Source: JBCBCP01 sp039178165 | GTDB lineage: Bacteria; Pseudomonadota; Alphaproteobacteria; Rhodobacterales; Rhodobacteraceae | Assembly: GCA_039178165.1 (NCBI GenBank) | Contig: JBCDFL010000049.1 | Coordinates: forward strand, 1-18,039 | Direction: 5' to 3' | DNA length: 18,039 nucleotides | Part shown: positions 1 to 7,088 of the stretch, one piece after another | How positions within the stretch are numbered: position 1 is the first letter of the stretch | How the letters are laid out: every line of letters starts with the position of its first letter | Notes under the pieces: generated by a model | The model's input: only the letters and a program-made list of their open reading frames with translations | Database searches by the model: none | What the model was told of the DNA's origin: nothing | Translations under genes and position numbers: made by a program

Positions 1-954
1 GTCGAAGACAGCGCGCAGCGCATCATCCCGGCCGCGGACTACGCCCAGGTCGGCGCCCGGATCGTGCCGGAAGGCAGCTGGCCCACCGCGCCGCAGGACG
101 CGCTGATCTTCGGCCTGAAGGAATTGCCCGAAGGGGATGCCCCCCTGCCCCACCGCCACATCATGTTCGGCCACGCTTTCAAGGGGCAGGCGGACGGGAT
201 CGCCCTGCTGCGCCGGTTGAAGGCGGGTGGGGGCGCTCTGCTGGACCTCGAATACCTTGTAGATCCAGAAGGCCGGCGAGTCGCCGCCTTCGGCTACTGG
301 GCCGGCTTCGCTGGCGCAGCGGTGGCCTTGAAGTGCTGGGCGGCGCAGTCGCGCGGCGGCTTGGCCGGGCCGGTCACGGCCTATGACAGCTCGACCCACA
401 TGCTCGCGGATCTGCAGGCGGACCTACTGGGCGGGGGCACCCATCGGCCGACCGCGCTGATCATCGGCGCCCTTGGCCGCGTCGGCAAAGGCGCCGCCGA
501 TCTGTGCACCGCGATGGGGGTCGGCACGACCCGCTGGGATGTCGCCGAGACCGCTGGTGGCGGCCCCTTCCCGCAAGTGCTGGCGCACGACATTTTCTTC
601 AATTGCGTGGTGGCCCGGCCCGGCACGCCGGTCTTCGTACCGCGCGCGGCGGGCGCAATGCCGCGCAAGCTCAGCGTGATCGGCGATATTGCGTGCGATC
701 CCGGCAGCGATTTCAACCCGGTGCCCGTCTACGACGCGATTACCACGTGGGACGCGCCCGCCCGCCGCGTCCACGACACGCCTCCGCTCGACGTGACGGC
801 GATCGACAATCTGCCGTCCCTTCTGCCCCTGGAAAGCTCGGACGATTTTGCGGAGCAACTGCTGCCGCATCTGGCCGCGCTGGACGGCGATGCAAGCGGC
901 GTGTGGGCCAGAGCACGCGCAACGTTTGACACGCACGCGGGCCGCCTGACCTGA
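1..954 (+). CDS. Saccharopine dehydrogenase (NAD+, L-lysine-forming), 5'-truncated by window
   Basis: The reading frame is open from base 1 to a TGA at 952-954, giving 317 residues. The true start lies upstream of the window, and the GTG at 64 is only an internal codon. The protein resembles the LYS1-type saccharopine dehydrogenase, which interconverts saccharopine with lysine plus 2-oxoglutarate using NAD(H) in the cytoplasm. Visible marks, in partial numbering, are GLKELP with Lys40 and FGHAFK with His58, which match the catalytic Lys/His pair of the yeast enzyme in order and spacing. A Rossmann glycine motif GALGRVGKGA lies at about 156-165, and a D-x-x-CDP...NP-x-P-x-YD stretch follows. 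The family is usually about 350 residues, so only the extreme N-terminus is missing. The gene converges on the next operon with a 4-bp gap and no visible terminator. The direction of the reaction in this organism cannot be read from sequence. Confidence 0.85.
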   Translation, partial: VEDSAQRIIPAADYAQVGARIVPEGSWPTAPQDALIFGLKELPEGDAPLPHRHIMFGHAFKGQADGIALLRRLKAGGGALLDLEYLVDPEGRRVAAFGYWAGFAGAAVALKCWAAQSRGGLAGPVTAYDSSTHMLADLQADLLGGGTHRPTALIIGALGRVGKGAADLCTAMGVGTTRWDVAETAGGGPFPQVLAHDIFFNCVVARPGTPVFVPRAAGAMPRKLSVIGDIACDPGSDFNPVPVYDAITTWDAPARRVHDTPPLDVTAIDNLPSLLPLESSDDFAEQLLPHLAALDGDASGVWARARATFDTHAGRLT

Positions 955-958
955 GCGC

Positions 959-1696
959 TTAGCTGAAGATGCGGTAGTAAAGCCAGTCCGGCAGAAACTG
1001 CGACCCGCGGAACAGCAGGGAGAAGAAGCCGGGAAAGCTCTTCTTGAAGGCGTCGGCGTTCATATGCTCGAACATCTCCCGCGCGGCCTGCTGCGGCTCC
1101 ATGATGAAGGGCATCTTGAACTCGTTCTTGTCGGTCAAACGCGTCTTGATGAAGCCCGGGTTGCAGACCTGAACCCGCACGCCCGTCTTGCGCAGATCGG
1201 CATGCATGCACTCGGCCAGCGACATCGTCGCGGCCTTGGAGGCGGTATAGCCAATGGAGCCGGGCAGGCCCCGGAACCCTGTCAGGGACGAGGTGATGAC
1301 GATATGCCCTGCGTCGCGTTTGACGAAATGCGGCACGACTTGACCCAGCACGCGCACAAAACCGGTGAAGTTGATATCCGCCATGGCGGTGGCCTGATCG
1401 GCGTCCCACTCCGTGGCCGCAAATGGCCAGTACACCCCGGCCAGAAGCACGACGCCGTCAACCTCTCCAATCGCGGCGGCGGCCTCTTTGACGCTGTCGT
1501 CGTCTGAGATGTCCATCGTCTGGACCCGGGCCTTGCCGGGCAAGCGGTCCGCCACCTCTTGCAAGCTCTCCTCGGACCTTGCGGAGAGGATCACTTCGGC
1601 CCCCGCGCGGCTCATAACCTCGGCCAGGGCAGCGCCCAAACCATCACTCGCACCGACCAGCCAATACTTTTTGCCGGTCCAGGTCACTTCCGTCAT
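959..1696 (-). CDS. SDR family oxidoreductase, last gene of the singlet-oxygen/furan-lipid operon
   Basis: This 245-residue short-chain dehydrogenase/reductase has the cofactor motif VGASDGLG at 14-21 (the usual first T of TGxxxGxG is V), LLAG at 84-87 in place of NNAG, and Asn109. Its catalytic residues are Ser136/137, Tyr150 and Lys154 (YTASK). The C-terminus is hydrophobic and aromatic (FPGFFSLLF, LPDWLYYRIF), which suggests a lipid substrate or membrane association. The ATG overlaps the TGA of the DUF3833 gene as ATGA, so it is translationally coupled and the fifth gene of the operon. In R. sphaeroides an SDR sits at the same distal position of the sigma-E-controlled operon (RSP_1087, from memory). 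Its substrate is unknown to me. Oxidation or reduction of a modified acyl chain or aldehyde is inference. Confidence 0.85.
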   Translation of the reverse strand: MTEVTWTGKKYWLVGASDGLGAALAEVMSRAGAEVILSARSEESLQEVADRLPGKARVQTMDISDDDSVKEAAAAIGEVDGVVLLAGVYWPFAATEWDADQATAMADINFTGFVRVLGQVVPHFVKRDAGHIVITSSLTGFRGLPGSIGYTASKAATMSLAECMHADLRKTGVRVQVCNPGFIKTRLTDKNEFKMPFIMEPQQAAREMFEHMNADAFKKSFPGFFSLLFRGSQFLPDWLYYRIFS

Positions 1697-2277
1697 GCCG
1701 CGTCCTTCAATTCCTCTTGGCTTGCGGGACGCATCGTTGCAACCAATTCGGCGACTTGCACCCCATATTTGCGAAACTGCGAGCGATTTAGGATAGTTCC
1801 GTTTGGCGCGAGGTACATCCAGTCCACCACGTCCAAAAGATAGCCGCCCACGCTGTCCGGCAGCCGCAATTTGTAGGTCATTTGCACAGACGGCCCCGAT
1901 TGTTTGCCGATCCCGTCGCCGACGACGTCGTCCGCCCGCATGACGATTCGCCCGTCATTGCTCATTTGTAAGTGCCACGCCCGGTCCTGGATCGACCCGT
2001 CGTCGTACCAAAAGCGTTCGATCATGCGGCCCTTGTCCCCCTCCCAGCTGCAATCGAACCGCGCGTGGAAACGGGAACTGACGCGCCCCGTCGGCCCGTA
2101 GATCATCCCTTCACAGACGACCGGCCCGTTGAGGTGCGTGCGCACATCGAACGCCTCCCCCGGCGCGGCGGCGTAGTCCGCGGGGCTCTGGGCCAGAAAA
2201 CCGGCATAGCGGGTGCGGGCCCACGACGCGCTCAGGACCAGAACGGCGCCGATGGCGAGAAATAGAAAGACGTCCAT
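1693..2277 (-). CDS. DUF3833 family protein, N-terminally membrane-anchored
   Basis: This protein of 194 residues has a hydrophobic segment at about 2-19 followed by a positively charged RTR, which gives a single signal-anchor topology. No lipobox cysteine is visible, although many DUF3833 proteins are described as lipoproteins. The rest looks like the DUF3833 beta-rich domain, with conserved-looking pieces ERFWYDDGS (87-95), DRAW (98-101), ADDVVGDG (115-122), DWMYL (152-156) and NRSQFRKYG (164-172). No catalytic motif is recognised. The ATG is preceded by a good AAGGAGGG ribosome-binding site located in the end of the MFS gene. The gene lies between the MFS and the SDR in an operon divergent from rpoE-chrR. 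DUF3833, DUF1365, an FAD oxidoreductase and Cfa-like methylases recur together in proteobacterial lipid-stress loci. Its biochemical role is not known to me. Confidence 0.8.
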   Translation of the reverse strand: MDVFLFLAIGAVLVLSASWARTRYAGFLAQSPADYAAAPGEAFDVRTHLNGPVVCEGMIYGPTGRVSSRFHARFDCSWEGDKGRMIERFWYDDGSIQDRAWHLQMSNDGRIVMRADDVVGDGIGKQSGPSVQMTYKLRLPDSVGGYLLDVVDWMYLAPNGTILNRSQFRKYGVQVAELVATMRPASQEELKDAA

Positions 2278-2281
2278 AGCT

Positions 2282-3514
2282 TCAGCCCTCCTTCAGAGGT
2301 GTGGCGGCCAACAATACGATGGCAATCAGTTTCAATACGCACGGCACGCCGGCGTAGAGCAGCGACAAAAGGACCAGGGCCGTCTCTGGGCTGTCCCCGC
2401 CCGCCTGGAACCCCGCCGCCTCGAGCGCGGGCAGCAAAGTGACCGCCGCGAAGGCGAGTGTGAATTTCGACACGAACGACCAAAGGCCGAACCCTTCGGC
2501 CGCAGAGGGGGAGATCTTGGCCATGCGGGCTGCGAAGATCGCCGGGAGTAGGGTCAGATCGGCGCCGACCGCCGCACCGCATGCGACGCAAATCAACGTG
2601 AAAAGCAGCCAATCGCCCGAGCCGAGGACCAGAACGAAGGCAAACGACACGATGGCCAGCAACATAGCGGCCAGCAGTGTCCGCTTCGCGCCAAAGCGCT
2701 CCGCCAACCGCGACCAAACGGGCGCGGCCAGCGCGGCCGACAGGAAGAAGACCAGCAGCAGGGGCCCTTCCATGCCAGGGGCGTCCAGACGCGCCTCCAC
2801 GAAAAACAGGAAAAGGGTCGAGGACACGGCCACCGGCGCGGCGTTCAGGAGGGCAATCAACAAAAGGCGCCGCGCCTGGCTGTCACCCAGAACAACGCCC
2901 AGGCCTGCGCCGGGCGGTGTGCCCGCGCTCGACCATTCGGTCTGCATCAAAAGGGACGCGATGACAGCCAGCAGGAAGAACCCGATGGCGAAGCCGACGA
3001 ACTCCGCTTCCATCACGAGGGCCAGCGCGGTCGGGGCCACGGCGGCGGCACAGACGCCGAGCAAGGCGCCCGTCTCGCGCCAGCGGGCGAGGCGCAGATG
3101 CGCCCCCTCGCCCAGCCGTTCGGCCTTGATGACCCCTTGGGCGTAGAAATTGATCGTCAGGAAACTGAAGCTGGAGAAGACCAGCACCAGCATCACCGCA
3201 AACCACCACAGAGGCGCGAAAAGCGGCTCCACCGCGAAGAGGCCCAGCATACCCAGCGCCATCGTCGCCGCAGCGATCATCACGGCGGCTGCACGCTGGT
3301 CGCGGATGCGTTCGGACAGGCGGCCAAAGAGGGGGTCTTGGATCACATCCAGAAGTCGCAGGCCAAAAAGGACTGATCCCAACGCCGCCAGCGACACGCC
3401 GTATTCATCGACGTAGAATTTGGGCGCGTGGATATAGATCGGCAGCCCCGCCGCCGCGATCAGCGCGGCAAAGACGGCGTAGGCGCCAAGCCGGGGGGCA
3501 GCGACGTTGCTCAC
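2282..3514 (-). CDS. MFS transporter, GPH (glycoside-pentoside-hexuronide:cation symporter)-like
   Basis: This is a polytopic inner-membrane protein of 410 residues with about twelve hydrophobic segments. The frame stays open further upstream, but I chose the GTG at 3514-3512. It overlaps the DUF1365 stop as GTGA, has a GAGGT ribosome-binding site a few bases upstream, and gives an N-terminus that runs straight into the first membrane helix. A loop motif D56-xxx-D60-PLFGRLSERIRD after helix 2 is typical of the GPH/MFS superfamily. GPH members usually import sugars with a cation, but the operon context (FAD oxidoreductase, DUF1365, DUF3833, SDR under sigma-E) points to a lipid or lipid-derived compound instead. 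That is inference, and the substrate is unknown. The same family occupies this place in the R. sphaeroides operon (RSP_1089, from memory). Confidence 0.8.
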   Translation of the reverse strand: MSNVAAPRLGAYAVFAALIAAAGLPIYIHAPKFYVDEYGVSLAALGSVLFGLRLLDVIQDPLFGRLSERIRDQRAAAVMIAAATMALGMLGLFAVEPLFAPLWWFAVMLVLVFSSFSFLTINFYAQGVIKAERLGEGAHLRLARWRETGALLGVCAAAVAPTALALVMEAEFVGFAIGFFLLAVIASLLMQTEWSSAGTPPGAGLGVVLGDSQARRLLLIALLNAAPVAVSSTLFLFFVEARLDAPGMEGPLLLVFFLSAALAAPVWSRLAERFGAKRTLLAAMLLAIVSFAFVLVLGSGDWLLFTLICVACGAAVGADLTLLPAIFAARMAKISPSAAEGFGLWSFVSKFTLAFAAVTLLPALEAAGFQAGGDSPETALVLLSLLYAGVPCVLKLIAIVLLAATPLKEG

Positions 3515-4269
3515 TGGCTGACCTCGGTCTGCGGCGGGGTCGGACGGCTGCGGAAGCGCGCGCCCTTCCACCACAGCTTGAGCGCCTGCCAGTGGATCAG
3601 TGCAAGCACCCGGCGCGAGCCAAAGGGCCGGCGCAGGAGCGCACGCAGGATGGAGCCATTCGACAGCGGTGCCCGCTGTCCCGTGAGTGTGGCGATCAGC
3701 CCGCCCTGCCCGCGCGAATAATCGATCCAGACGCCGATGCGGTCGCCCGTGAAGTCAAAGCGAAACTCGTACCCGCCCTCGACAGGCTGGAAGGGCGAAA
3801 CGTGCATGATCTTGGTCGCCATCAGCCGGTCATCGGGCGCGATGGGTCGGTGATCGGCGTGGCGCACAAGGTAGGAGTGGCGGTCACCGTAGGTATTCGT
3901 CACCTCAGCGATCACGGCGATCAGCGCGTCATCGTCGCGCCGGCACAGCCAAAAGCTGACCGGGTTAAACACGTGGCCCAGCAGCTTGGGCTGGGCCAGC
4001 AGTTCGATCCGCGCGACGCCGGGCACCTGCCACTGGCGCAAGACGCCCCGCACCCAGGCCGCACCGATCCCCTGACCGGGCGCACCACCGTGGTCTTCGT
4101 CGTTGAGCGCCGCAATCGCCCGCCCGTTTCGCTTGAAGAGGCGCGGCAGGCGGGTCAGCGTCGCCTCGGCGTCCAGCAGCAGGTAGTCGACGGAGTAGCG
4201 GAAGGCGTTCTGCACGTCGCCCTTGCGACCGTGGAACGTCATCCCCGCGATGTGGTCCACATGGCTCAT
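3511..4269 (-). CDS. DUF1365 family protein, second gene of the sigma-E operon
   Basis: This protein has 252 residues from the ATG at 4269, which overlaps the TGA of the FAD oxidoreductase as ATGA. The frame is open further upstream but there only shadows that gene. DUF1365 signatures are clear: GHVFNPVSFWLC at 98-109, EVTNTYGDRHSYL at 122-134 and MHVSPF at 155-160. It has no obvious signal peptide, and the C-terminal third is rich in Arg and Trp. DUF1365 proteins are regularly paired with the adjacent FAD oxidoreductase and with Cfa-type methylases. In R. sphaeroides the equivalent (RSP_1090, from memory) has been linked both to furan fatty acid formation and to full activation of the sigma-E response by singlet oxygen. 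The molecular reaction is not established to my knowledge. It is a reasonable candidate for the oxygen-incorporating step, but I cannot assign it. Confidence 0.85.
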   Translation of the reverse strand: MSHVDHIAGMTFHGRKGDVQNAFRYSVDYLLLDAEATLTRLPRLFKRNGRAIAALNDEDHGGAPGQGIGAAWVRGVLRQWQVPGVARIELLAQPKLLGHVFNPVSFWLCRRDDDALIAVIAEVTNTYGDRHSYLVRHADHRPIAPDDRLMATKIMHVSPFQPVEGGYEFRFDFTGDRIGVWIDYSRGQGGLIATLTGQRAPLSNGSILRALLRRPFGSRRVLALIHWQALKLWWKGARFRSRPTPPQTEVSQ

Positions 4270-5564
4270 TGCGCGGCCACCTGCGCGGGGGCGAGACCCA
4301 ATAGCCGGTCCACGACATCGTGGGCGCTGGAAAGACCGTCTTCGTGAAAGCCGTTCTTCATCCACGCGCCGCAGAACCATGTGTTGTCCCGCCCGTTCAT
4401 CGCCGCGGCGGCCTTTTGCGCCTCCAGCGCGGCAAGGTCGTAGACCGGGTGGCGCAGGGTGACCTGGTCCCACATCAGATCCTCCCGGATGGTCCGCTTG
4501 GAATTGAGCGTGACAAAGAACTCCTCCCCCTTTGGCAGGGGCTGGAGGGAGTTCATCCAGTAGGTCAGGTCAATCCGGTCGCTCAGCGCGTTGCGGTCTT
4601 CGGTGTAGTTCCACGAGGACCAGACCTTGCGCCGCTTGGGCATGATCGCAGTGTCGGAATGCAGGACCACGTCGTTGGGCTGGTAAGCGACGGCGCCCAA
4701 AACCGCCCGCTCTTCGGGGCGGGGATCGGCCAGCATCGACAGCGTGTCGTCCGAATGGGTGGCAAAGATCACCTCGTCAAAGGCGGCCTCTGGCGCCCCC
4801 CAGGTCTTGACCAGCGCGCCGCCGGGTGTGCGGCTGACCGATTGCACCGGCGCCTTGAGGCGAATGTCGACGCCGCGGGCCAGCATGTCCGCCTCCAGCC
4901 GAGTGACGTATTCGATGCTGCCACCATCGACAGTGTACCATTGGTGCTGCCCAGTCGTGTTCAGCAGCGCGTGGTTGTCGAAGAATTGCATCATCGCGTG
5001 GGCGGGAAAATCCATGATCGCCTCTTTCGGCGTGGACCAGATCGCACCGGAGAAGGGCAGCAGGTAATAGTCGCGGAACCACGGCCCGGTGCCCATCTTG
5101 TCCAGAAACACGCCGATGGTCAGGTCAGGATTGGCCCGCGCAACCTCCAGCCCGTCGCGGTTGAAGCGCAGGATATCCCGGATCATCCGCACGTAGCGGG
5201 GATCGAGCGCGCGGCGCCGCTGCGCAAAGAGTGTGTCGAGGCTGCTGAGCGCGTATTCCAGCCGCCCCCCGTCGATGGAGGCGCCGAAGCTCATGTTCGA
5301 ATTGGTTACCGGCACGTCGAGCGCGCCAAACATCTCGGCCAAGCGGGGATAGTTGGCGTAGTTGAAGACGATAAAACCGGTATCGACCGGCGCCTTGTTC
5401 GGCCCCGCAAGACGGGTGCGCGCATGACCGCCAAGGCGGTCCTCAGCCTCGTACAGAGTGACGTCATGGTGCTGGGCCAGAAGCCAGGCGGCCCCCATCC
5501 CGGAAATCCCGGCGCCGATCACGGCGATTGTCTTGCGGCCGTGGCCCGGTGTTTCGAATGGCAT
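4266..5564 (-). CDS. ufaD: FAD/NAD(P)-dependent oxidoreductase (COG2907), UfaD-like phospholipid fatty-acid desaturase
   Basis: This protein has 432 residues from the ATG at 5564, which has a GAGGA ribosome-binding site seven bases upstream. An upstream in-frame TTG at 5600 is less likely. The N-terminal dinucleotide-binding fold shows GAGISG at 17-22, the ribose-binding acid Glu39 and RLGGHART at 43-50, typical of the flavin amine-oxidase/phytoene-desaturase superfamily. It is the first gene of the five-gene operon and divergent from rpoE. The R. sphaeroides gene in this position (RSP_1091) is, as I recall, UfaD, which introduces a second double bond into 11-methyl-octadecenoyl chains on phospholipids as a step toward a furan fatty acid. 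Family and context are seen directly. The exact substrate here is inferred from synteny. Expression is probably driven by sigma-E. Confidence 0.82.
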   Translation of the reverse strand: MPFETPGHGRKTIAVIGAGISGMGAAWLLAQHHDVTLYEAEDRLGGHARTRLAGPNKAPVDTGFIVFNYANYPRLAEMFGALDVPVTNSNMSFGASIDGGRLEYALSSLDTLFAQRRRALDPRYVRMIRDILRFNRDGLEVARANPDLTIGVFLDKMGTGPWFRDYYLLPFSGAIWSTPKEAIMDFPAHAMMQFFDNHALLNTTGQHQWYTVDGGSIEYVTRLEADMLARGVDIRLKAPVQSVSRTPGGALVKTWGAPEAAFDEVIFATHSDDTLSMLADPRPEERAVLGAVAYQPNDVVLHSDTAIMPKRRKVWSSWNYTEDRNALSDRIDLTYWMNSLQPLPKGEEFFVTLNSKRTIREDLMWDQVTLRHPVYDLAALEAQKAAAAMNGRDNTWFCGAWMKNGFHEDGLSSAHDVVDRLLGLAPAQVAAQ

Positions 5565-5596
5565 ATGGCCGTCCTCGTCTTGCGGTCGTTCAAGTG

Positions 5597-5626
5597 TCAA
5601 TACGGTCAGACACTTGGCTTGGATGA
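5597..5626 (-). promoter_or_regulatory. Candidate sigma-E promoter for the ufaD operon
   Basis: On the minus strand TCATCC (5626-5621) is followed after 18 bases by TATTGA (5602-5597). The -35 element differs by one base from TGATCC, the sigma-E -35 I recall from R. sphaeroides, and the spacing equals that of the candidate rpoE promoter. Transcription would start about 25 bases before the ATG at 5564. The -10 match is only partial. Confidence 0.35.
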
Positions 5627-5694
5627 AAAAGACTGGAAATAGCGTGCGAAATTTCCCACAGTGAATCCGCGCGCACGATTTTCTTGCATCCCAG

Positions 5695-5723
5695 TGATCT
5701 GCATCGGTCCCATGGCCGTAACA
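5695..5723 (+). promoter_or_regulatory. Candidate autoregulated sigma-E promoter of rpoE-chrR
   Basis: On the plus strand TGATCT (5695-5700) and TAACA (5719-5723) are separated by 18 bases, close to the sigma-E promoter form I remember (TGATC[C/T] with a TAA-type -10). The start site would fall near 5730, leaving a leader of roughly 90 bases before the rpoE ATG. It also lies upstream of the chosen rpoE start, which argues against extending rpoE to the ATG at 5684. Confidence 0.5.
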
Positions 5724-5821
5724 GGCACATGTTGGCCAGAGACCAGATCGATCTCGCGGGCACTGACGTGTCGAAACAGCCCGTGCCCAGCGCGGGCGCG
5801 GGTGAGGTCGGTCGAAGGACG

Positions 5822-6361
5822 ATGACGGACGACAAGGCGCATTGGGCCGCGCAGATTAAGCTGATCCGCGACGCGCAGGATCAAGCGGCGTTTGCGGCGC
5901 TCTACGGCCACTTCGCCCCACGGGTGAAGGGATTTTTGATGAAGTCGGGGGCGGATGCGTCCCTGGCAGAGGAATGTACACAGGAGGTCATGGCGACCGT
6001 TTGGCACAAGGCCCACATGTTTGATCCGGCGAAGGCGTCGGTGGCGACATGGATTTTCACGATCGCGCGGAACCGCAAGATCGATGTGCTGCGCAAAGCG
6101 CGGCGGCCGGAGCCAGAGGATCTGCCATGGGGGCCAGAGGAAGAGCCGGACCAGGCGGATGCCCTGGCCCTGCAAGAAGAAAGCGAAGCGCTCGGGCGTG
6201 CCCTGGCCGAACTGCCGGCCCCGCAACGCGAGCTCATTCAGAAGGCGTATTTCGGGGATTTGACCCACAGTGAAATCGCCGCACAAACGGGTCTGCCTTT
6301 GGGCACGATCAAGTCGAGGATACGGTTGGCGCTGGAACGGCTGCGCCACGCGTTGAAATGA
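5822..6361 (+). CDS. rpoE: ECF RNA polymerase sigma factor RpoE (sigma-E, singlet-oxygen response)
   Basis: This 179-residue ECF sigma factor has region 2 at about 24-93 (FAALYGHFAPRVKGFLMKSG, then VATWIFTIARNRKIDVLRK) and region 4 at about 124-175. The helix-turn-helix reads LTHSEIAAQTGLPLGTIKSR. It is the length of R. sphaeroides RpoE and very similar in sequence to my recollection of it. The ATG at 5822 has a GAAGGA element very close upstream. The frame is open back to 5684, but that would place the start upstream of the candidate promoter -10. The protein directs transcription of genes that counter singlet oxygen and is held inactive by the product of the next gene. It is divergent from the ufaD operon and probably autoregulated. 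Confidence 0.93.
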   Translation: MTDDKAHWAAQIKLIRDAQDQAAFAALYGHFAPRVKGFLMKSGADASLAEECTQEVMATVWHKAHMFDPAKASVATWIFTIARNRKIDVLRKARRPEPEDLPWGPEEEPDQADALALQEESEALGRALAELPAPQRELIQKAYFGDLTHSEIAAQTGLPLGTIKSRIRLALERLRHALK

Positions 6362-6375
6362 AAGGGTGAGGTGCG

Positions 6376-7035
6376 ATGCAGCGCCAGATTAACCACCACC
6401 TGACGGATGAGATCCTGATGGGCTATGCAGCGGGCAACTTGCCGGAGGCGTTCAATCTGATGGTCGCCGCGCATGTGTCGCTGTGTGATGAATGCCGCGC
6501 ACGGCTGGCGAGCTACGAGGCGCTGGGCGGTGAAGTGCTTGAAATATCCGGCGGAAATACCGCTGTTCTGGATGCCGGCAGCCTGGAGGCAACGCTGGCT
6601 CTGATCGCAGGCGGGCCCGCCGAGCCGGCAACCCGTCCCGCGCGGAAAGACGGCGGCATCCTGCCCGGCCCGCTTCAGGATTACGTGGGTGCAGATTTGT
6701 CCGATGTCCGCTGGCGGCCCGTCGGCATGGGCGTCAAGCAAGCAATTTTGCCGACCGATGGCCAGGCCACGGCGCGACTGCTCTACATCCCTGCCGGTGC
6801 GGCGATGCCGGATCACGGCCACCAGGGGACCGAGATGACGATGGTCTTGCAGGGTGCGTTCCAAGACGGGGACGACTACTTTGGCCGCGGCGATGTGGAG
6901 GTCGCGGACAGCGATCTGCACCACACGCCCATCGCGGATATCCACGAAGACTGCATTTGTCTGGCCGTCACCGATGCGCCGCTGCGCTTCGACGGGCTTC
7001 TGCAAAAAGCGGTGCAGCGCTGGGCGCGCATCTAG
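6376..7035 (+). CDS. chrR: Zinc-binding cupin anti-sigma factor ChrR
   Basis: This 219-residue anti-sigma factor has two zinc domains. The N-terminal sigma-binding (ZAS) domain has His8, His33, Cys37 and Cys40, matching R. sphaeroides ChrR His6, His31, Cys35 and Cys38 with a constant offset of two. The C-terminal cupin-like domain has His147, His149, Glu153 and His183, plus the Cys193-Ile-Cys195 pair, matching His141, His143, Glu147, His177, Cys187 and Cys189 with a constant offset of six. All recalled ligands are therefore present. The N-terminal domain binds RpoE, and the cupin domain is needed for the response to singlet oxygen. It starts 14 bp after the rpoE stop with a GAGGT ribosome-binding site, so the two are co-transcribed. 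Confidence 0.94.
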   Translation: MQRQINHHLTDEILMGYAAGNLPEAFNLMVAAHVSLCDECRARLASYEALGGEVLEISGGNTAVLDAGSLEATLALIAGGPAEPATRPARKDGGILPGPLQDYVGADLSDVRWRPVGMGVKQAILPTDGQATARLLYIPAGAAMPDHGHQGTEMTMVLQGAFQDGDDYFGRGDVEVADSDLHHTPIADIHEDCICLAVTDAPLRFDGLLQKAVQRWARI

Positions 7036-7043
7036 TCCTTCGC

Positions 7044-7068
7044 GCGGCGCGGCCTTAGGCTGCGCCGC
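7044..7068 (+). terminator. Strong GC hairpin after chrR (terminator-like, no U tract)
   Basis: GCGGCGCGGCC (7044-7054), loop TTA, GGCTGCGCCGC (7058-7068) form an 11-bp stem with one G-U wobble. It begins 8 bp after the chrR stop and is followed by AAGACG, not a T run, so it may act as an mRNA 3'-end stabiliser or partial terminator. The ribosome-binding site of the next SDR lies just downstream. Confidence 0.5.
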
Positions 7069-7088
7069 AAGACGAAAGGACACCCGCA

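Noticed and set aside
4320..5642. Long plus-strand open frame of 440 codons opposite the FAD oxidoreductase
   Set aside because: It is a shadow frame caused by high GC. The minus strand encodes GAGISG and other flavoprotein motifs, while this frame shows no recognisable domain and a composition typical of antisense GC-rich reading.
5684..5821. 46-codon N-terminal extension of rpoE
   Set aside because: It would start before the -10 of the likely sigma-E promoter. Known RpoE proteins begin near the chosen ATG at 5822, and the extension has no conserved motif.
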